DNA from: an uncultured Schlesneria sp.
Lineage (GTDB): Bacteria > Planctomycetota > Planctomycetia > Planctomycetales > Planctomycetaceae
Length of the DNA stretch: 64,000 nucleotides
Assembly: GCA_903840265.1 (NCBI GenBank)
Contig: CAIMFH010000082.1
Location: 88,308-152,307 of the forward strand
Direction of reading: 5' to 3'
Below, one piece after another: positions 35,885-46,233 of the stretch. The position numbers were made by a program, and so were the translations under genes. The notes under the pieces were generated by a model. The model saw nothing but the letters and a program-made list of their open reading frames with translations. It had not been told where the DNA came from and made no database searches. Positions within the stretch are counted from its first letter, which is position 1. The number at the start of each line of letters is the position of its first letter.

Positions 35885-36331
35885 ATGCAGATTTGGGTCG
35901 ATGGTGATGCCTGCCCTGCGGAGATTAAGGAACTTCTGTTTCGGGCCGCGATTCGAGTGAAGATGCGGCTGACTGTGGTCGCCAATCAGTCTCTGCGCAT
36001 TCCGAAGTCGGAGTTCCTCTCGCTATTGGTCGTCACGTCCGGAGCTAATATCGCTGACAAGCAGATTGTTGAGTTGTTGCAGCCTGGCGACCTGGTCATC
36101 ACTGCTGATATTCCGCTGGCAGCGCATGTCGTGCAGAAAGGGGGCATCGCGCTCGATCCGCGCGGGCATCGCTTCACCGAAGAAAATATCGGCGAACGCA
36201 TCACGATGCGGAATCTGCTCGACGAGTTACGCGGCAGTGATCTGATCACTGGCGGCCCTGCCCCGTTCGGGCCCAAAGATAAGCAGGCCTTCGCAAACCA
36301 ACTGGATCGGCTGCTGGCGAAACGATTGTAG
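35885..36331 (+). CDS. YaiI/YqxD-family (DUF188) protein
   Basis: 148 residues from ATG 35885, preceded by GGGAG. A TTG seven codons upstream is less likely. The DUF188 fold is recognisable: MQIWVDGDACP at the start, GANIADKQIVELLQPGDLVITADIPLAA, and the RGHRFTEENIGERI region. Conserved Asp residues and the PIN-like layout suggest nuclease-like chemistry, but the family has no established function. It follows alaS in the same direction by 64 bases. Confidence 0.88.
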   Translation: MQIWVDGDACPAEIKELLFRAAIRVKMRLTVVANQSLRIPKSEFLSLLVVTSGANIADKQIVELLQPGDLVITADIPLAAHVVQKGGIALDPRGHRFTEENIGERITMRNLLDELRGSDLITGGPAPFGPKDKQAFANQLDRLLAKRL

Positions 36332-36416
36332 CAGATCAGAGTCGCTTTGTTCGTCTGGCCATATTGATTTCGTCTATCTCGTTTCGCTCGTCACTCCACA
36401 AATACGCGAGCTCGTC

Positions 36417-37547
36417 ATGCACACCGATTTCGTCGCTGCCACTCAACGGTATGAAACTTGGCTGCGGTCTCAGGTTTCCGTAGTCGAGCCTGAACTCGAC
36501 TACAAACACCGCGAAATGGCATCGAAGAAAAGTGCGTTCCCCTTCTTTCGCGGAACTTATTATCGCTGGGCTGAGGTTTGGCCCTTCACCTGCGAAGGGT
36601 GCGCGTCGGCTCCTCGAACGCTGTCCGTCGGTGATCTGCATGTCGAAAACTTTGGAACGTGGCGCGATCGCGAAGGGCGCCTGGTCTGGGGCGTCAATGA
36701 CCTCGACGAAGTCGAAGATTTACCGTTCACGAACGATCTGGTTCGCTTGGCCGCCAGTGCTATATTAGGGGCCGTCACGGGGAAGTTTCACTTAACCCTG
36801 AAGTCGATCTGTCGATCGATCTTGACGGGCTATGTGTTGCAATTGCGGAGCGGTGGACAACCATTCGTGCTGGAGGAAGTTCACCCGGAACTGCGAGCTT
36901 TGGCGATGCAGTCGGATCGTGAGCCGGTCAAATTCTGGAAGAAATTCAAGAAGGATCTGTCGAAGCCTACGTCGGAGCTTTCCGACGAGGTGAAGGTTGC
37001 TCTGCTGAAAGATCTGCCGGGAACGGATCATGACTGCCAGTTCCGTGCACGCTTGAAAGCCGGCATGGGCAGCCTGGGGAAACCTCGATTCGTGGCACTG
37101 ACGGAATTCATGGGCAGCTTGGTGGCCCGCGAAGCCAAAGCCTTGACGCCTCCCTCGACCGCGTGCTTGGAGATAGGCAGTCAGAAGTCGCCTCGAATTA
37201 GCGATGTCTTGTCGCATGCCGTCCGCTGCACCGATCCAATCTACCGCGTCGACGGTTCATGGGTTGTGCGGAGACTGGCTCCGCGCTGTTCAAGGATCGA
37301 GTTGGACCAGTTGGACTGCGTCTCCGAGACCCTGATGTTCGCATCCATGGGTGCAGAGGCTGCCAACATTCACCTCGGTACACCTGGCATCACAGAGCCC
37401 ATCTTGAACTGGCTGAAGTCTCAAGACGGAAATTGGCTCGCCAATACCGCTGGCGCAATGATTGAAACGGTCATTCTCGACTGGAAGGTGTGGCGAAAAA
37501 CCGACAAAGCGGCACCTGTTCATTCGCCAAAACCGCGACGAAAGTGA
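36417..37547 (+). CDS. DUF2252 protein (kinase/phosphotransferase-like fold)
   Basis: 376 residues. The family's core is clear: FFRGTYYRWAE, then LSVGDLHVENFGTW and VWGVNDLDEVEDLPFTNDLVRLA. The GDLHxxN and NDLDE motifs look like the catalytic loop and metal-binding aspartates of aminoglycoside-phosphotransferase/CHK-like kinases, so a small-molecule or protein kinase activity is plausible but unproven. Lys/Arg-rich C-terminal end. It converges with the Gfo/Idh gene, 73 bases away, without an obvious terminator. Confidence 0.8.
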   Translation: MHTDFVAATQRYETWLRSQVSVVEPELDYKHREMASKKSAFPFFRGTYYRWAEVWPFTCEGCASAPRTLSVGDLHVENFGTWRDREGRLVWGVNDLDEVEDLPFTNDLVRLAASAILGAVTGKFHLTLKSICRSILTGYVLQLRSGGQPFVLEEVHPELRALAMQSDREPVKFWKKFKKDLSKPTSELSDEVKVALLKDLPGTDHDCQFRARLKAGMGSLGKPRFVALTEFMGSLVAREAKALTPPSTACLEIGSQKSPRISDVLSHAVRCTDPIYRVDGSWVVRRLAPRCSRIELDQLDCVSETLMFASMGAEAANIHLGTPGITEPILNWLKSQDGNWLANTAGAMIETVILDWKVWRKTDKAAPVHSPKPRRK

Positions 37548-37620
37548 TTTAGCCGGTGACAGTCGCGAAGTTTTCTGAATTGAGAATTCTGCCGGAGCGA
37601 CGCTTAGCGCCGTTCGATGC

Positions 37621-38991
37621 TTACCCTAAAGACCAGCCTTTGCGGTATTCACGGCGAATAATCGAGTCGGCTTCCGGCGCGTTCGGACAACGTAATGTGG
37701 CCGCATCCCATTCGATTTTCTTGTCGACGCGATAAGCGAGATTGCCAAGATGATTCGCCTCGGTCAGCCAACCGGAGTATTCGAAGTTGCATGTCGTCTG
37801 CAGGTCTGTCTTGCAGGCGCGAACCCATTCCGCCTGTTGTCCTGGCGATTCGGGAATGAAGGGTTCCGGCCGCTTAAAGTCCTGGAATTTGTCTTCAGGC
37901 AGCAGGAGATACTTGCCGTAGTCCGAGAGCAGCATCCCCTTATCCCCGATAAACAATGCCCCGCTATCCCACTGGGGGATCCCCTTCTCGGTCCAGATCT
38001 TTGGCTTGTTGACCCCTTGATACCAGTTCACAGTGACGGGAGGCATGTCGCCGCGCGCACCGTATTCATACGTCGCCTGCATCGACGCTGGCGCAAGATC
38101 GGGATGAGCCGGCGGTCCGGATGCTTCCACAGTGAGCGGTGCTTGGAGCTTGAGAGCCCAGAACGGTAGGTCGTTCCAGTGGCTTCCAAGGTCAGACATC
38201 GTGCCGCTGCCCCATTCCCACCAGCGATACCACTTCGGGCCTGGAAAGTAGATCTCGTTGAAGGGACGCTCTGGCGCAGGGCCTAGCCACAAATCCCAGT
38301 CCAGCCCCTGAGGGATTGGAGACGATGTCGTCGGACGTTCCTGAGTCGAAACGAGATCACCGTGCTGCTTCGCATCATCTGGTGATTGCCAACCCCATGC
38401 TCGACTCACCCACACGTGCGCTTCACGAACAGGGCCGATCGCTCCCGTCTGAATCAATTCGACAACGCGCCGATAGTTGGAGCCCGCATGAATCTGGATC
38501 CCCATCTGAGTCGCGACCTTGGCTTTGGCTGCCGCTTCACGAATCATCCGCGCTTCCCAGATGCTATGCGTCAGTGGCTTCTCGCAGTAGACATGCTTGC
38601 CGTTCTGCAACGCCGCCAGAGTGGCAAATGCATGAGTATGTTCGCAGGTACTGACGATGACGGCATCGAATTCATTCGCGTGGTCGAAGAGTTTGCGATA
38701 GTCGACAAATGTCCGCGCCTTCGGATGGTTCGCAGCAGCACGGCCAAGATTGCCTTCGTTCACATCGCACAGCATGACGATGTTCTCGGTCCCCGCGACC
38801 GCGGCCAAGTTCCCACCGCCGCGGCCACCAGCGCCGATGACAGCGACATTCAGCTTTTCGATGACGCCTTTCGCGCGCAAGATTGCAGGGGCGGCAAACG
38901 TCGAGACGCCAGCGATAGCCGTCGACTTCAGAAATTGGCGCCGATTTAGTGATCGCGATTTCGTCGTTGCAGAAACAGGGGATCGACTCAT
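37621..38991 (-). CDS. Tat-exported Gfo/Idh/MocA-family oxidoreductase
   Basis: 456 residues. The twin-arginine signal ([20 protein letters not shown]) is followed by a Rossmann NAD(P)-binding domain with GAGGRGGGN at about 56-64 and the substrate-site motif [12 protein letters not shown] (Lys as in the conserved EKP of this family). The long C-terminal half has the planctomycete type of sequence ([24 protein letters not shown]). Exported members are believed to oxidise or rearrange sugars at the cell surface. The gene is divergent from a sulfatase; together they suggest processing of sulfated sugars, although that is inference. Confidence 0.88.
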   Translation of the reverse strand: MSRSPVSATTKSRSLNRRQFLKSTAIAGVSTFAAPAILRAKGVIEKLNVAVIGAGGRGGGNLAAVAGTENIVMLCDVNEGNLGRAAANHPKARTFVDYRKLFDHANEFDAVIVSTCEHTHAFATLAALQNGKHVYCEKPLTHSIWEARMIREAAAKAKVATQMGIQIHAGSNYRRVVELIQTGAIGPVREAHVWVSRAWGWQSPDDAKQHGDLVSTQERPTTSSPIPQGLDWDLWLGPAPERPFNEIYFPGPKWYRWWEWGSGTMSDLGSHWNDLPFWALKLQAPLTVEASGPPAHPDLAPASMQATYEYGARGDMPPVTVNWYQGVNKPKIWTEKGIPQWDSGALFIGDKGMLLSDYGKYLLLPEDKFQDFKRPEPFIPESPGQQAEWVRACKTDLQTTCNFEYSGWLTEANHLGNLAYRVDKKIEWDAATLRCPNAPEADSIIRREYRKGWSLG

Positions 38992-39328
38992 TGTGGTTGC
39001 CTTCCATGCGACGAGGAACAGTCACATCCGTAGCCTAGCGGAGGTTCGCGAACTGATCCATAGTACGGCGAACCGATGATCTGATCGCACCGCCACAATT
39101 ATTGGGAGCATTTCCTGGTCGGTTTCGAAGAACTCTTGAAGCACGCTGACTTCACAACATCTCATCGTCCATGCGAACGATACGAGAGCGGCGTAGCTGC
39201 CTCATCCAGTTTGACCACCGATAGTAAACGATGCAGAATGCTGCGAGGTTTTAGACTGATTTTCCGTCGAATTGCGATTTAGAATCCATGTCACGCATCG
39301 CTCACACCCGGATCAGGATACGACCAGA
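38992..39328. other. Divergent promoter region between oxidoreductase and sulfatase
   Basis: About 340 bases with no gene. A plus-strand promoter candidate is at 39211-39239. No clear minus-strand hexamers were seen. Confidence 0.5.
39211..39239 (+). promoter_or_regulatory. Promoter candidate of the sulfatase gene
   Basis: TTGACC (39211-39216), 17 bases, CAGAAT (39234-39239): 5/6 and 4/6 matches. It lies about 90 bases before the chosen ATG. Confidence 0.4.
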
Positions 39329-40852
39329 ATGCTCTACTCCGTCTGCGGCATCTTTCGATTGATCGACCAGTATTTTCGACGGTTCTCGCTGATCGGTTGC
39401 GCCGTAGCCCTCGCCTTCGAGATGACGGCTTCACGAAGCCAGTTGCAGGCGGCCGTTACCTCTCCCCCGAATGTCATCCTCATTGTGACTGACGATCAAG
39501 GGTACGGAGACTTTTCGTGTCACGGCAATCCGATCTTGAAGACTCCGAATCTCGATCTCCTGCACGATCAGGGAGTCAGTTTTACGGACTTTCATGTCAG
39601 TCCCAACTGCTCGCCGACGCGCTCTGCGCTCATGACCGGTCGCCACGAATTTCGTAACGGAGTGACACATACGATCTTGGAGCGGGAGCGCCTGACGCTG
39701 CGAGCAACGACTCTCGCTCAAGTCTTGAAATCAGCCGGTTACCAGACGGGGATCTTCGGAAAGTGGCATCTGGGCGACGAAGCCGAGTACCAGCCAAACC
39801 GGCGCGGGTTCGACGAAGTGTTCATTCACGGAGGGGGAGGCATCGGGCAATCTTATCCGGGAAGTTGCGGTGATGCTCCCGGAAATACTTACTTCAATCC
39901 GGCGATCCTGCACAACGGCGTCTTTGAAAGGACTAGCGGTTACTGCACGGATCTCTTCTTCGGTGAGGCCGAAAAGTGGATTGACGCCAAGCACGGCGAC
40001 CGACCCTTCTTTGCGTACATCGCGACCAATGCTCCCCACGGGCCACTTCAAGTCCGACCAGAAGACGAAGCTCGCTATACAGGGAAAGTTGCGGAAGCGC
40101 AGGATCAGAAAGGGGCTTCAAACGAAAGCGTCGCGAAGTTCTTCGGCATGATTGCGAACATTGATGACAATGTGGGACGTCTACTTGCAAAGCTTCAACA
40201 TCTGGGGATCGAACGCAATACCCTGGTGATCTTCATGAATGACAATGGCGGTACCGCAGGAGTGCGTGTATTTAACTCCGGCATGCGCGGTAGCAAAGGA
40301 ACTCCTTGGATAGGCGGCACTCGCGCGGCCCTGTTCTGGCGTTGGCCTGGAACCTTGCAACCTGGCAAAGTTACCCGCCTCACGGCGCACATCGACATTT
40401 TTCCGACGCTGGTCGACATCGCCTCTGCCCAGTTGCCGGACGAAGTCCTGATGCAGGTTGAAGGACGCAGTCTGCTACCGCTACTGAAGAATCCGCAGGA
40501 AAGCTGGCCGGAACGAACGTTGTTTACCCATTTGGGGCGCTGGCCCAAGGGAGACGATCCGAATAAGTTCAAGTACTCCAATTGCAGCGTTCGTACACCG
40601 CGGTGGCATCTGGTCAGCATTGCCAAACCGAGCCAAAAGCAATGGCAGTTGTTCGACGTGACGAAGGATCCCTCTGAAACGACCAACGTAGCGGCCGAGA
40701 ATATGGAGGTCGTGGCGGAGTTAGATAGGTTCTACGACGCCTGGTGGCAGTCGGTCCAACCGCAACTGGTCAACGAAAACGCTGAAGGGCCGAAAGAGAA
40801 CCCATTCAAGGAGTTGTACTGGAAGCAGTTTGGTCGCCCGACAGGGCCATGA
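39329..40852 (+). CDS. Exported sulfatase (Cys-type, formylglycine-dependent)
   Basis: 507 residues from ATG 39329, with AGGA upstream; TTG 39272 would be an unlikely longer start. After a hydrophobic N-terminal segment the type I sulfatase core begins: NVILIVTDDQGYGDFSCHG (metal-binding Asp pair), then Cys94 in CSPTRSALMTGR. This cysteine is the residue converted to formylglycine by an FGE enzyme encoded elsewhere. GKWHLGD and the later NDNGG motif complete the site. It hydrolyses sulfate esters, probably of polysaccharides. It converges with a DapA-like gene only 13 bases away. Confidence 0.93.
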   Translation: MLYSVCGIFRLIDQYFRRFSLIGCAVALAFEMTASRSQLQAAVTSPPNVILIVTDDQGYGDFSCHGNPILKTPNLDLLHDQGVSFTDFHVSPNCSPTRSALMTGRHEFRNGVTHTILERERLTLRATTLAQVLKSAGYQTGIFGKWHLGDEAEYQPNRRGFDEVFIHGGGGIGQSYPGSCGDAPGNTYFNPAILHNGVFERTSGYCTDLFFGEAEKWIDAKHGDRPFFAYIATNAPHGPLQVRPEDEARYTGKVAEAQDQKGASNESVAKFFGMIANIDDNVGRLLAKLQHLGIERNTLVIFMNDNGGTAGVRVFNSGMRGSKGTPWIGGTRAALFWRWPGTLQPGKVTRLTAHIDIFPTLVDIASAQLPDEVLMQVEGRSLLPLLKNPQESWPERTLFTHLGRWPKGDDPNKFKYSNCSVRTPRWHLVSIAKPSQKQWQLFDVTKDPSETTNVAAENMEVVAELDRFYDAWWQSVQPQLVNENAEGPKENPFKELYWKQFGRPTGP

Positions 40853-40865
40853 AATTAGTGCGGTC

Positions 40866-41891
40866 TCACGCCATGCCACGTCGCTTCAACTCCGCGACAA
40901 CGGCGTGAACGATCGTCGAGACTTCCTCTGGCGGCGCACCCTGGGTGTTAGCTTTGATCGAGCATCCACTGACTGGCTCGTCGGTGAAGCCGTGTTCGGC
41001 GAGCAGGCATTGCAGTGTGTCAGCCAGTCGCACGAGTTCTTTTTGCTGATCGTCGGTGATTGGTTGTCGACCGACTCCTGTTTCGAAGCCGCGGAGACGG
41101 ACCGCTGTGCGGAAGCCGTCTGGGAATTCGGAAGTGAGAATCATCGAGTCGAACAGTCGGACGATCGCGTATTGCAGATCACGAGCTTCGTCGATTCGGT
41201 AGGCGGTGGTCAGTTCGTACAGCTTGCGAGTCAATTCGGGGACGACGCCGGAACTGGCATTTGTTCCGCCGTCGCAACCCATCAGCAGCATTGGCATCAG
41301 GGCGGCATCCCACCCTGTCAGGAAGCTGAAGTCCGGTCGTGAGGGACGAACGGCTTGAATCATGCGGATCATGTTCGGGATATCCCCCGAAGAGTCCTTA
41401 ATTCCGACGACCATGTCGCATTCTTCGGATAGCCGTTTTACGGTCGGGACGTCGATTGGACTGGCGAACATCGGAATGTTGTAGAGAGTGACATCAATCG
41501 GAGTGTTGTCGGCGATTTCTTTGAAGTAGGCGTAAACGGCTCGGGGGCTCAGTTTGTAGTAATACGGAGCCACAATCGCGACGGCGGTCGCCCCCATTTC
41601 GTAGTAGGCTTCGCAGGCTCGCAATGTTTCTTTGACGTTGGCTTCGGCGGCCCCGGCCAGAACAGGAACGCGACCGCGAACCTGGTGACAGATGATCTCC
41701 ATGATCCGCAATCGCTCTTCGACAGTGAATCGCGTGAATTCACCCGTGGAACCGTTGGGATACAGGCCGTGAACGCCCTTGGCGATCAACCAGTCGACGT
41801 ACCGTCGCAACTCACTCTCATTGATGTCCCCCTTGGCATCCAGGGGGACAATGTTCGGAGTGAAAATGCCTTGAAGCTTGCTGCGGGCCAT
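40866..41891 (-). CDS. Dihydrodipicolinate-synthase-family aldolase/lyase
   Basis: 341 residues, longer than DapA (about 292) because of a C-terminal extension. The TIM barrel is typical: [19 protein letters not shown], Tyr137 in TLYNIP, and the Schiff-base Lys165 in GIKDSSGD. The family includes lysine-pathway DapA, N-acetylneuraminate lyase and keto-sugar aldolases. The neighbourhood (sulfatase, Gfo/Idh oxidoreductase) favours a sugar-acid lyase over DapA, but this is not proven by the residues seen. The product is probably pyruvate plus an aldehyde. Confidence 0.85.
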   Translation of the reverse strand: MARSKLQGIFTPNIVPLDAKGDINESELRRYVDWLIAKGVHGLYPNGSTGEFTRFTVEERLRIMEIICHQVRGRVPVLAGAAEANVKETLRACEAYYEMGATAVAIVAPYYYKLSPRAVYAYFKEIADNTPIDVTLYNIPMFASPIDVPTVKRLSEECDMVVGIKDSSGDIPNMIRMIQAVRPSRPDFSFLTGWDAALMPMLLMGCDGGTNASSGVVPELTRKLYELTTAYRIDEARDLQYAIVRLFDSMILTSEFPDGFRTAVRLRGFETGVGRQPITDDQQKELVRLADTLQCLLAEHGFTDEPVSGCSIKANTQGAPPEEVSTIVHAVVAELKRRGMA

Positions 41892-42309
41892 CGGGAACTC
41901 GCTGGGTTCGATTCGAGAAAGTTAAGATCAGTCGTCTGCAAAGACTTTACCGTAGGAATCGCTACAGGGAAGTCTCAGCGGTCGCCCGAAACGCGTCAGC
42001 TCAAACTGCGTGATTGGTTTGATCCGATTTGTCATCGCGATCAACAACAAGATGCTGCTTCCTTATCGGGCTTTCGGTCCCTACCAGCTTAGCGAAGGAT
42101 GCGCCCTGAGTGCTCGGAAACCACTTTGCTAGCTGGCAGTTCAGCAAATCGCGGAGAATCCGACTGACCGTATTCACAATGTTAAACATTGCCGGATAAC
42201 ACTGGGAAATCGGTGACCGTTGATGCTGTCCCTGTTTACATTTGGAAACATTTGTGGCGTCTGGCGCGGGGCTTGCGTTGCAGTCCTCCGTTCACCAGAA
42301 AGGGACACC
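41892..42309. other. Intergenic region with an operator-like dyad
   Basis: About 420 bases without a gene. The distinctive element is the promoter/dyad at 42173-42200. No other structure was recognised. Confidence 0.5.
42173..42200 (+). promoter_or_regulatory. Promoter candidate with a perfect dyad in its spacer
   Basis: TTCACA (42173-42178), 16 bases, GATAAC (42195-42200). The spacer is almost filled by the perfect dyad CAATGTTAAACATTG (42177-42191, 7+1+7), a typical place for a repressor site. It would serve the small gene at 42310, about 110 bases downstream. Confidence 0.4.
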
Positions 42310-42573
42310 ATGATTTGGAATGATCAAGACGCGGCAATGTTCTTTCAGACTCATTATGTCATGTGGACTGTGGGAATGATCGATCCCGATTTCGTGGCTG
42401 AATTGGATGCACTCAGCCCGCCAACCCATGAGAACTGGAGACACGTCATGCAGCGCGAGTGTCCCTGGTCGCGGGCAGAAATCCAGGACAACTTTGCACG
42501 GCTCTGTGTAGAAATGACAGACGAAGAGGCGCTGGAGACGATTCTGCGTGAGTTGTCGATGCTGGCAACTTGA
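42310..42573 (+). CDS. Small acidic protein of unknown function
   Basis: 87 residues from ATG 42310. AAGGGA lies 5-6 bases before it, which favours this start over TTG 42220 and ATG 42223. No signal peptide, membrane segment or known motif. Composition is rich in Trp (WNDQ, MWTVG, NWRH, CPWSR) and in Asp/Glu, with a helical-looking C-terminus (MTDEEALETILRELSML). It converges with the histidine kinase gene with a six-base gap. I do not recognise the family. Confidence 0.7.
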   Translation: MIWNDQDAAMFFQTHYVMWTVGMIDPDFVAELDALSPPTHENWRHVMQRECPWSRAEIQDNFARLCVEMTDEEALETILRELSMLAT

Positions 42574-42579
42574 TTTGGC

Positions 42580-43326
42580 TTACTTACTGATCGGCCAAAA
42601 GGACCGAACCGTGGTTGGGCCACCAGTGGCGGATTCGATTTCGATGCGACCACCATGTTGCCGCAAGATCTGCCAGCATTTGGAAAAGCCAAATCCAAGG
42701 CCTCGCCCTGCTTGCCGACCGGAAAAGAACGGATCAAACGCGTGAATTCTTTCGAGTTCCGAAAAGCCCGCCCCGCGATCCGTGATCTCAAGTTGGACAA
42801 ATCCGTCGGATGTTTCAGTTGCTGTGAGCTCAATTTCTCCGCCGCTCGGCTGCAACGCGTGCCGACTGTTACGAAGCAGTTCGCTGAGCGCGACGGCCAA
42901 CTGAACTGGATCGGCGTTTAAGACCAACGTTGGCGGAACCGTTAAGACAACCTTGCAGTTCGACTGTGCGAGTTGTTCGCCAAACTGCGAGACCACTTTC
43001 GCAGCCACTTCTGCCAAGCTAACCCGTTGCAACTCGGGCGCTGGCGGCCTCCCGAAGAGCATCGTATCGCCGATCATGTCCCGAACGCGATACGCCTGAG
43101 CACCGATCGATAGCAGCATTTGCCTTCGCTGCGGATTGGGTTCGTCCTTCAACAACTGCTGAGCACGACCGATGATCGTCGCCAACGGGTTGTTGATTTC
43201 ATGGCCTGCACCGGCGGCGAATTCTGCCAGCGCTTCCATACGGCTGGCATCTGGAATGATCCATTGCGCCGTTTCAGGAGCAGCATCCTGTTCGGACGAA
43301 ATTGCGTCTGAATCGTGCTCGGTCAT
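42580..43326 (-). CDS. Soluble sensor histidine kinase
   Basis: 248 residues from ATG 43326 with AGGA upstream; a GTG at 43383 would add 19 residues. It has only the catalytic modules: the HisKA dimerisation helix with His42 in AGAGHEINNPLATIIGRAQQ, and a HATPase_c domain with the N box (LLRNSRHALQ), G1 (ITDRGAGF) and G2 (GRGLGFGFSK). There is no transmembrane segment or sensory domain, so input must come from a partner or from the cytoplasm. It lies 105 bases downstream of a response regulator on the same strand and is the likely partner. Confidence 0.9.
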   Translation of the reverse strand: MTEHDSDAISSEQDAAPETAQWIIPDASRMEALAEFAAGAGHEINNPLATIIGRAQQLLKDEPNPQRRQMLLSIGAQAYRVRDMIGDTMLFGRPPAPELQRVSLAEVAAKVVSQFGEQLAQSNCKVVLTVPPTLVLNADPVQLAVALSELLRNSRHALQPSGGEIELTATETSDGFVQLEITDRGAGFSELERIHAFDPFFSGRQAGRGLGFGFSKCWQILRQHGGRIEIESATGGPTTVRSFWPISK

Positions 43327-43431
43327 TATCCGGCGTCCTGAAAACTGGGCCTGGTAATGCCAACGAGGACGATGGCGAACCACCGTCCTCGCGAGTCTCG
43401 TTTATCAGGTCGATCCACTACCGTGTGGCAG

Positions 43432-44010
43432 TTAGGAACGAACTGGCTCAACGTCGAGCAGTTTGCACATGCGATCGATCAATGTTTCGATTTCGAATGG
43501 CTTCTGCATGAAGTCGTTCGCACCCGAAAGTTTCAGATCGGCAATCTTGTCGGCTTCGACCATCCCGCTGATGCAGATGATCTGAGTTCCATCAAGTGCC
43601 GAGTCCATCCGGACTCGCTGGCAGACTTCTTTACCATTGATATCCGGTAGCATCACGTCCAATACGATGATGTCAGGGCGATATTCCTTGACCATCATCC
43701 CTGCATCGAAGCCGTTATTGGCGATTCGAATTTCGAACCGGCCGTCGGCTTCGAGGGCATCTCGGATCAGTTCGACCAGTTCCTCATCATCATCGACGAT
43801 CAGTGCCTTGCGACGGCCACTTTCCAACGCATCCGTTGGAATGCCATTTTCCTTCATGAACCGAAACAAGACATCGCGAGGGATCCGGCGGAACCGGGAT
43901 CCAGGGACGCGAAAGCCGCGCAATTGACCTGAGTCGAAGCAGCGAATAATCGTCTGCTGGCTGACCTTGCAGATCTTGGCAGCTTCGCCTGTCGTAAAGA
44001 CGGTTTTCAT
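43432..44010 (-). CDS. Response regulator with N-terminal excisionase-type HTH and C-terminal receiver
   Basis: 192 residues from ATG 44010; ATG 44019 is a poorer start because AGG lies too close to it. Order is reversed from most regulators: an excisionase/MerR-like DNA-binding helix-turn-helix at about 5-52 (TGEAAKICKVSQQTIIRCF, then GFRVPGSRFRRIP) precedes the REC domain (about 68-187) with the acidic pocket DDD (73-75), phospho-acceptor Asp118 and Lys about 168 (MQKPFE). Phosphorylation by the downstream histidine kinase probably controls DNA binding. A good promoter lies about 140 bases upstream. Target genes are unknown. Confidence 0.9.
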   Translation of the reverse strand: MKTVFTTGEAAKICKVSQQTIIRCFDSGQLRGFRVPGSRFRRIPRDVLFRFMKENGIPTDALESGRRKALIVDDDEELVELIRDALEADGRFEIRIANNGFDAGMMVKEYRPDIIVLDVMLPDINGKEVCQRVRMDSALDGTQIICISGMVEADKIADLKLSGANDFMQKPFEIETLIDRMCKLLDVEPVRS

Positions 44011-44379
44011 TGATCCCATCCTAAGCAGGGGTTTGGCGCAGAAATGCCAAACCGGTTTCTCTGCAGACTCCCTCCATGCGAGAGAACGCTTCGCACCGTC
44101 AGATTGCGTTCGCTGTTGCTTTACACAACTTTGCCGAACCTGCCGGATGTACCGATTGTAGCTATTCTGACAATTCGGTCAACATCGCTTTGCTTCTTTA
44201 GACTTCCCGTCACGATAATTCCCCCGAGCCTGCCCAAGAGCGCAAGTCGTCGAGCAGAAACTGGGTCTGCGCTTCATGATGCGTCGACTGGGGGGCGTTG
44301 AATAGAATCTGGCTAAAGCAGCGAGAATTAGCGGGCAGAGCAGGCGTCGTAGGTCTGGCGCTATCGTGATCGACGGTCG
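44011..44379. other. Intergenic region upstream of the response regulator
   Basis: About 370 bases without a gene. It holds the promoter at 44155-44182 and the 3' flank of mnmG, where I saw no convincing terminator. Confidence 0.5.
44155..44182 (-). promoter_or_regulatory. Sigma-70-like promoter of the two-component genes
   Basis: On the minus strand, TTGACC (44182-44177), 16 bases, TACAAT (44160-44155): 5/6 for both hexamers. It gives a leader of about 140 nt to the response regulator. Confidence 0.55.
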
Positions 44380-46233
44380 TCAGTGCTGCGTCTGTCGCTC
44401 TGGCTCTTTTAGATAGAGCACCAATATGGACAGATCCGCGGGCGTAATTCCGCTGATGCGCCCCGCCTGTCCTAAGTCCGCCGGGCGCACACGCGTTAAC
44501 TTCTCTTTCGCTTCTCGTCGCAATTGCGGAATGGCTTGGAAGTCGAACGTTGGTGGGATGCGGATCGCCTGGATCTTCCCTTGCCGCTCGATGTCGGCGG
44601 ACTGTCGCCGGATGTATCCCGCGTACTTGACTTCGATCTCAAGCTGCTCGATCGCCAGTTTGCTGACAGTCAATGCTGCGAGATCACTGGAGATCTCAGT
44701 CAGATTCGCCCACTCGATCTCCGGGCGGCGCAGCCACTCCTCCAGCGATGATCCTTGATGTCGCAAGCTGCTGAGCAGAGTTGATGCCTGGGCAATATCC
44801 GCTTCGTGCGACTGATAGCGCTCCCACCGTTCGTCACTGACCAGACCAATCTTTCGACCCAAGGGGGTCAAGCGACGGTCGGCATTGTCCTGGCGAAGCA
44901 AGAGCCGGTATTCCGAGCGAGACGTAAACATCCGATACGGTTCATCGACGCCACGAGTCACCAAGTCATCAATCAGCACTCCCAGATAGGCTTGGCTGCG
45001 ATCAATGATCAAAGGGTCCCGGCCAGCCAGCTTGAGTGCGGCGTTGATTCCCGCCATCAGTCCCTGCCCTGCAGCTTCTTCATAGCCCGTCGTGCCGTTG
45101 ATCTGACCGGCGAAGTAGAGTCCGCCGACAAGCTTTGTTTCCAATGTCGCCTGCAGCTGAGTGGGCGGCGCGAAATCATATTCGACGGCATAGCCGTAAC
45201 GCATGATCTCCGCTTTTTCCAAGCCGCGGATTGAACGAATCATCTGATCCTGAATGTCACGCGGTAAACTGGTTGAGATCCCGTTGCAATAGTACTCCCA
45301 TGTATTCCGGCCTTCCGGCTCGAGAAAGATATGATGCGAGGGCTTGTCGGCGAAGCGGACGACCTTGTCCTCAATCGATGGACAATAGCGCGGCCCCGTC
45401 GACTTGATCTGGCCGCTGTACATCGGTGCCCGATGCAAGTTCGCTCGGATCAGCTCGTGGACGGGCTCGTTGGTTTCCGTCAGCCAGCATGGCAATTGCG
45501 TTTGAGTGATCGACTCCGTGAGGAATGAAAATGGCTTTGGGTCGTCGTCTCCAGGCTGCTCCAGGCACACTGAGAAATCGATCGTCCGACCGTTCAGACG
45601 ACAAGGGGTGCCCGTTTTAAATCGATTGAGTTCAAACCCCAATCCACGCAGGCTGTCAGACATAGTTCCGGTGGTTCCGTCGCCCGCTCGGCCTCCTGCA
45701 GTCTTGGCTTCCCCCGTGTGCATGATCGCCTGCAGGAACGTTCCCGTTGTAATGATCACGGCTCGGCAGCGATACAGGCCACCACCTCGCACGCGCACCC
45801 CGGTGATCTGCTGCTCCGTGCTCCCCGGCACCCCGGGCTCGACGATTAACTCCTCAACGGTTTCCTGGCGCAGAGTCAGTCCCGGCTGGTCCTCGATGCG
45901 GCGCTTCATCTCGAATTGATAGGCCTTCTTGTCGGCCTGAGCACGGGGGCTGTGCATCGCCGCCCCTTTGCTGAGATTGAGCATCCGAAACTGCAGCCCA
46001 GTCTGGTCGATGACGCGGCCCATTTCGCCGCCCAGTGCATCAATTTCGCGGACGATCTGGCCTTTCGCGACCCCGCCAATCGCCGGGTTGCAGCTCATCT
46101 GGCCCACGGAATCGCAGTTCATCGTGAGCAGAACCGTTCTCGCACCGAGCCGCGCCGACGCAAGCGCCGCTTCGCAGCCAGCGTGCCCTGCCCCGATCAC
46201 GGCCACATCGTATTCGTAAATGCTGTTGGACAT
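44380..46233 (-). CDS. mnmG: tRNA uridine-5-carboxymethylaminomethyl modification enzyme MnmG (GidA)
   Basis: 617 residues from ATG 46233 ([14 protein letters not shown]), placed by alignment with the family start. The frame is open a further 72 codons upstream without family character. FAD-binding [10 protein letters not shown], the [14 protein letters not shown] motif with its catalytic cysteine, GGRAGD and the C-terminal YAGYI-type domain are present. With MnmE it installs the cmnm5 group at U34 of certain tRNAs using FAD, NADH and methylene-tetrahydrofolate. mnmE is not in this window. It appears to be transcribed alone. Confidence 0.95.
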   Translation of the reverse strand: MSNSIYEYDVAVIGAGHAGCEAALASARLGARTVLLTMNCDSVGQMSCNPAIGGVAKGQIVREIDALGGEMGRVIDQTGLQFRMLNLSKGAAMHSPRAQADKKAYQFEMKRRIEDQPGLTLRQETVEELIVEPGVPGSTEQQITGVRVRGGGLYRCRAVIITTGTFLQAIMHTGEAKTAGGRAGDGTTGTMSDSLRGLGFELNRFKTGTPCRLNGRTIDFSVCLEQPGDDDPKPFSFLTESITQTQLPCWLTETNEPVHELIRANLHRAPMYSGQIKSTGPRYCPSIEDKVVRFADKPSHHIFLEPEGRNTWEYYCNGISTSLPRDIQDQMIRSIRGLEKAEIMRYGYAVEYDFAPPTQLQATLETKLVGGLYFAGQINGTTGYEEAAGQGLMAGINAALKLAGRDPLIIDRSQAYLGVLIDDLVTRGVDEPYRMFTSRSEYRLLLRQDNADRRLTPLGRKIGLVSDERWERYQSHEADIAQASTLLSSLRHQGSSLEEWLRRPEIEWANLTEISSDLAALTVSKLAIEQLEIEVKYAGYIRRQSADIERQGKIQAIRIPPTFDFQAIPQLRREAKEKLTRVRPADLGQAGRISGITPADLSILVLYLKEPERQTQH

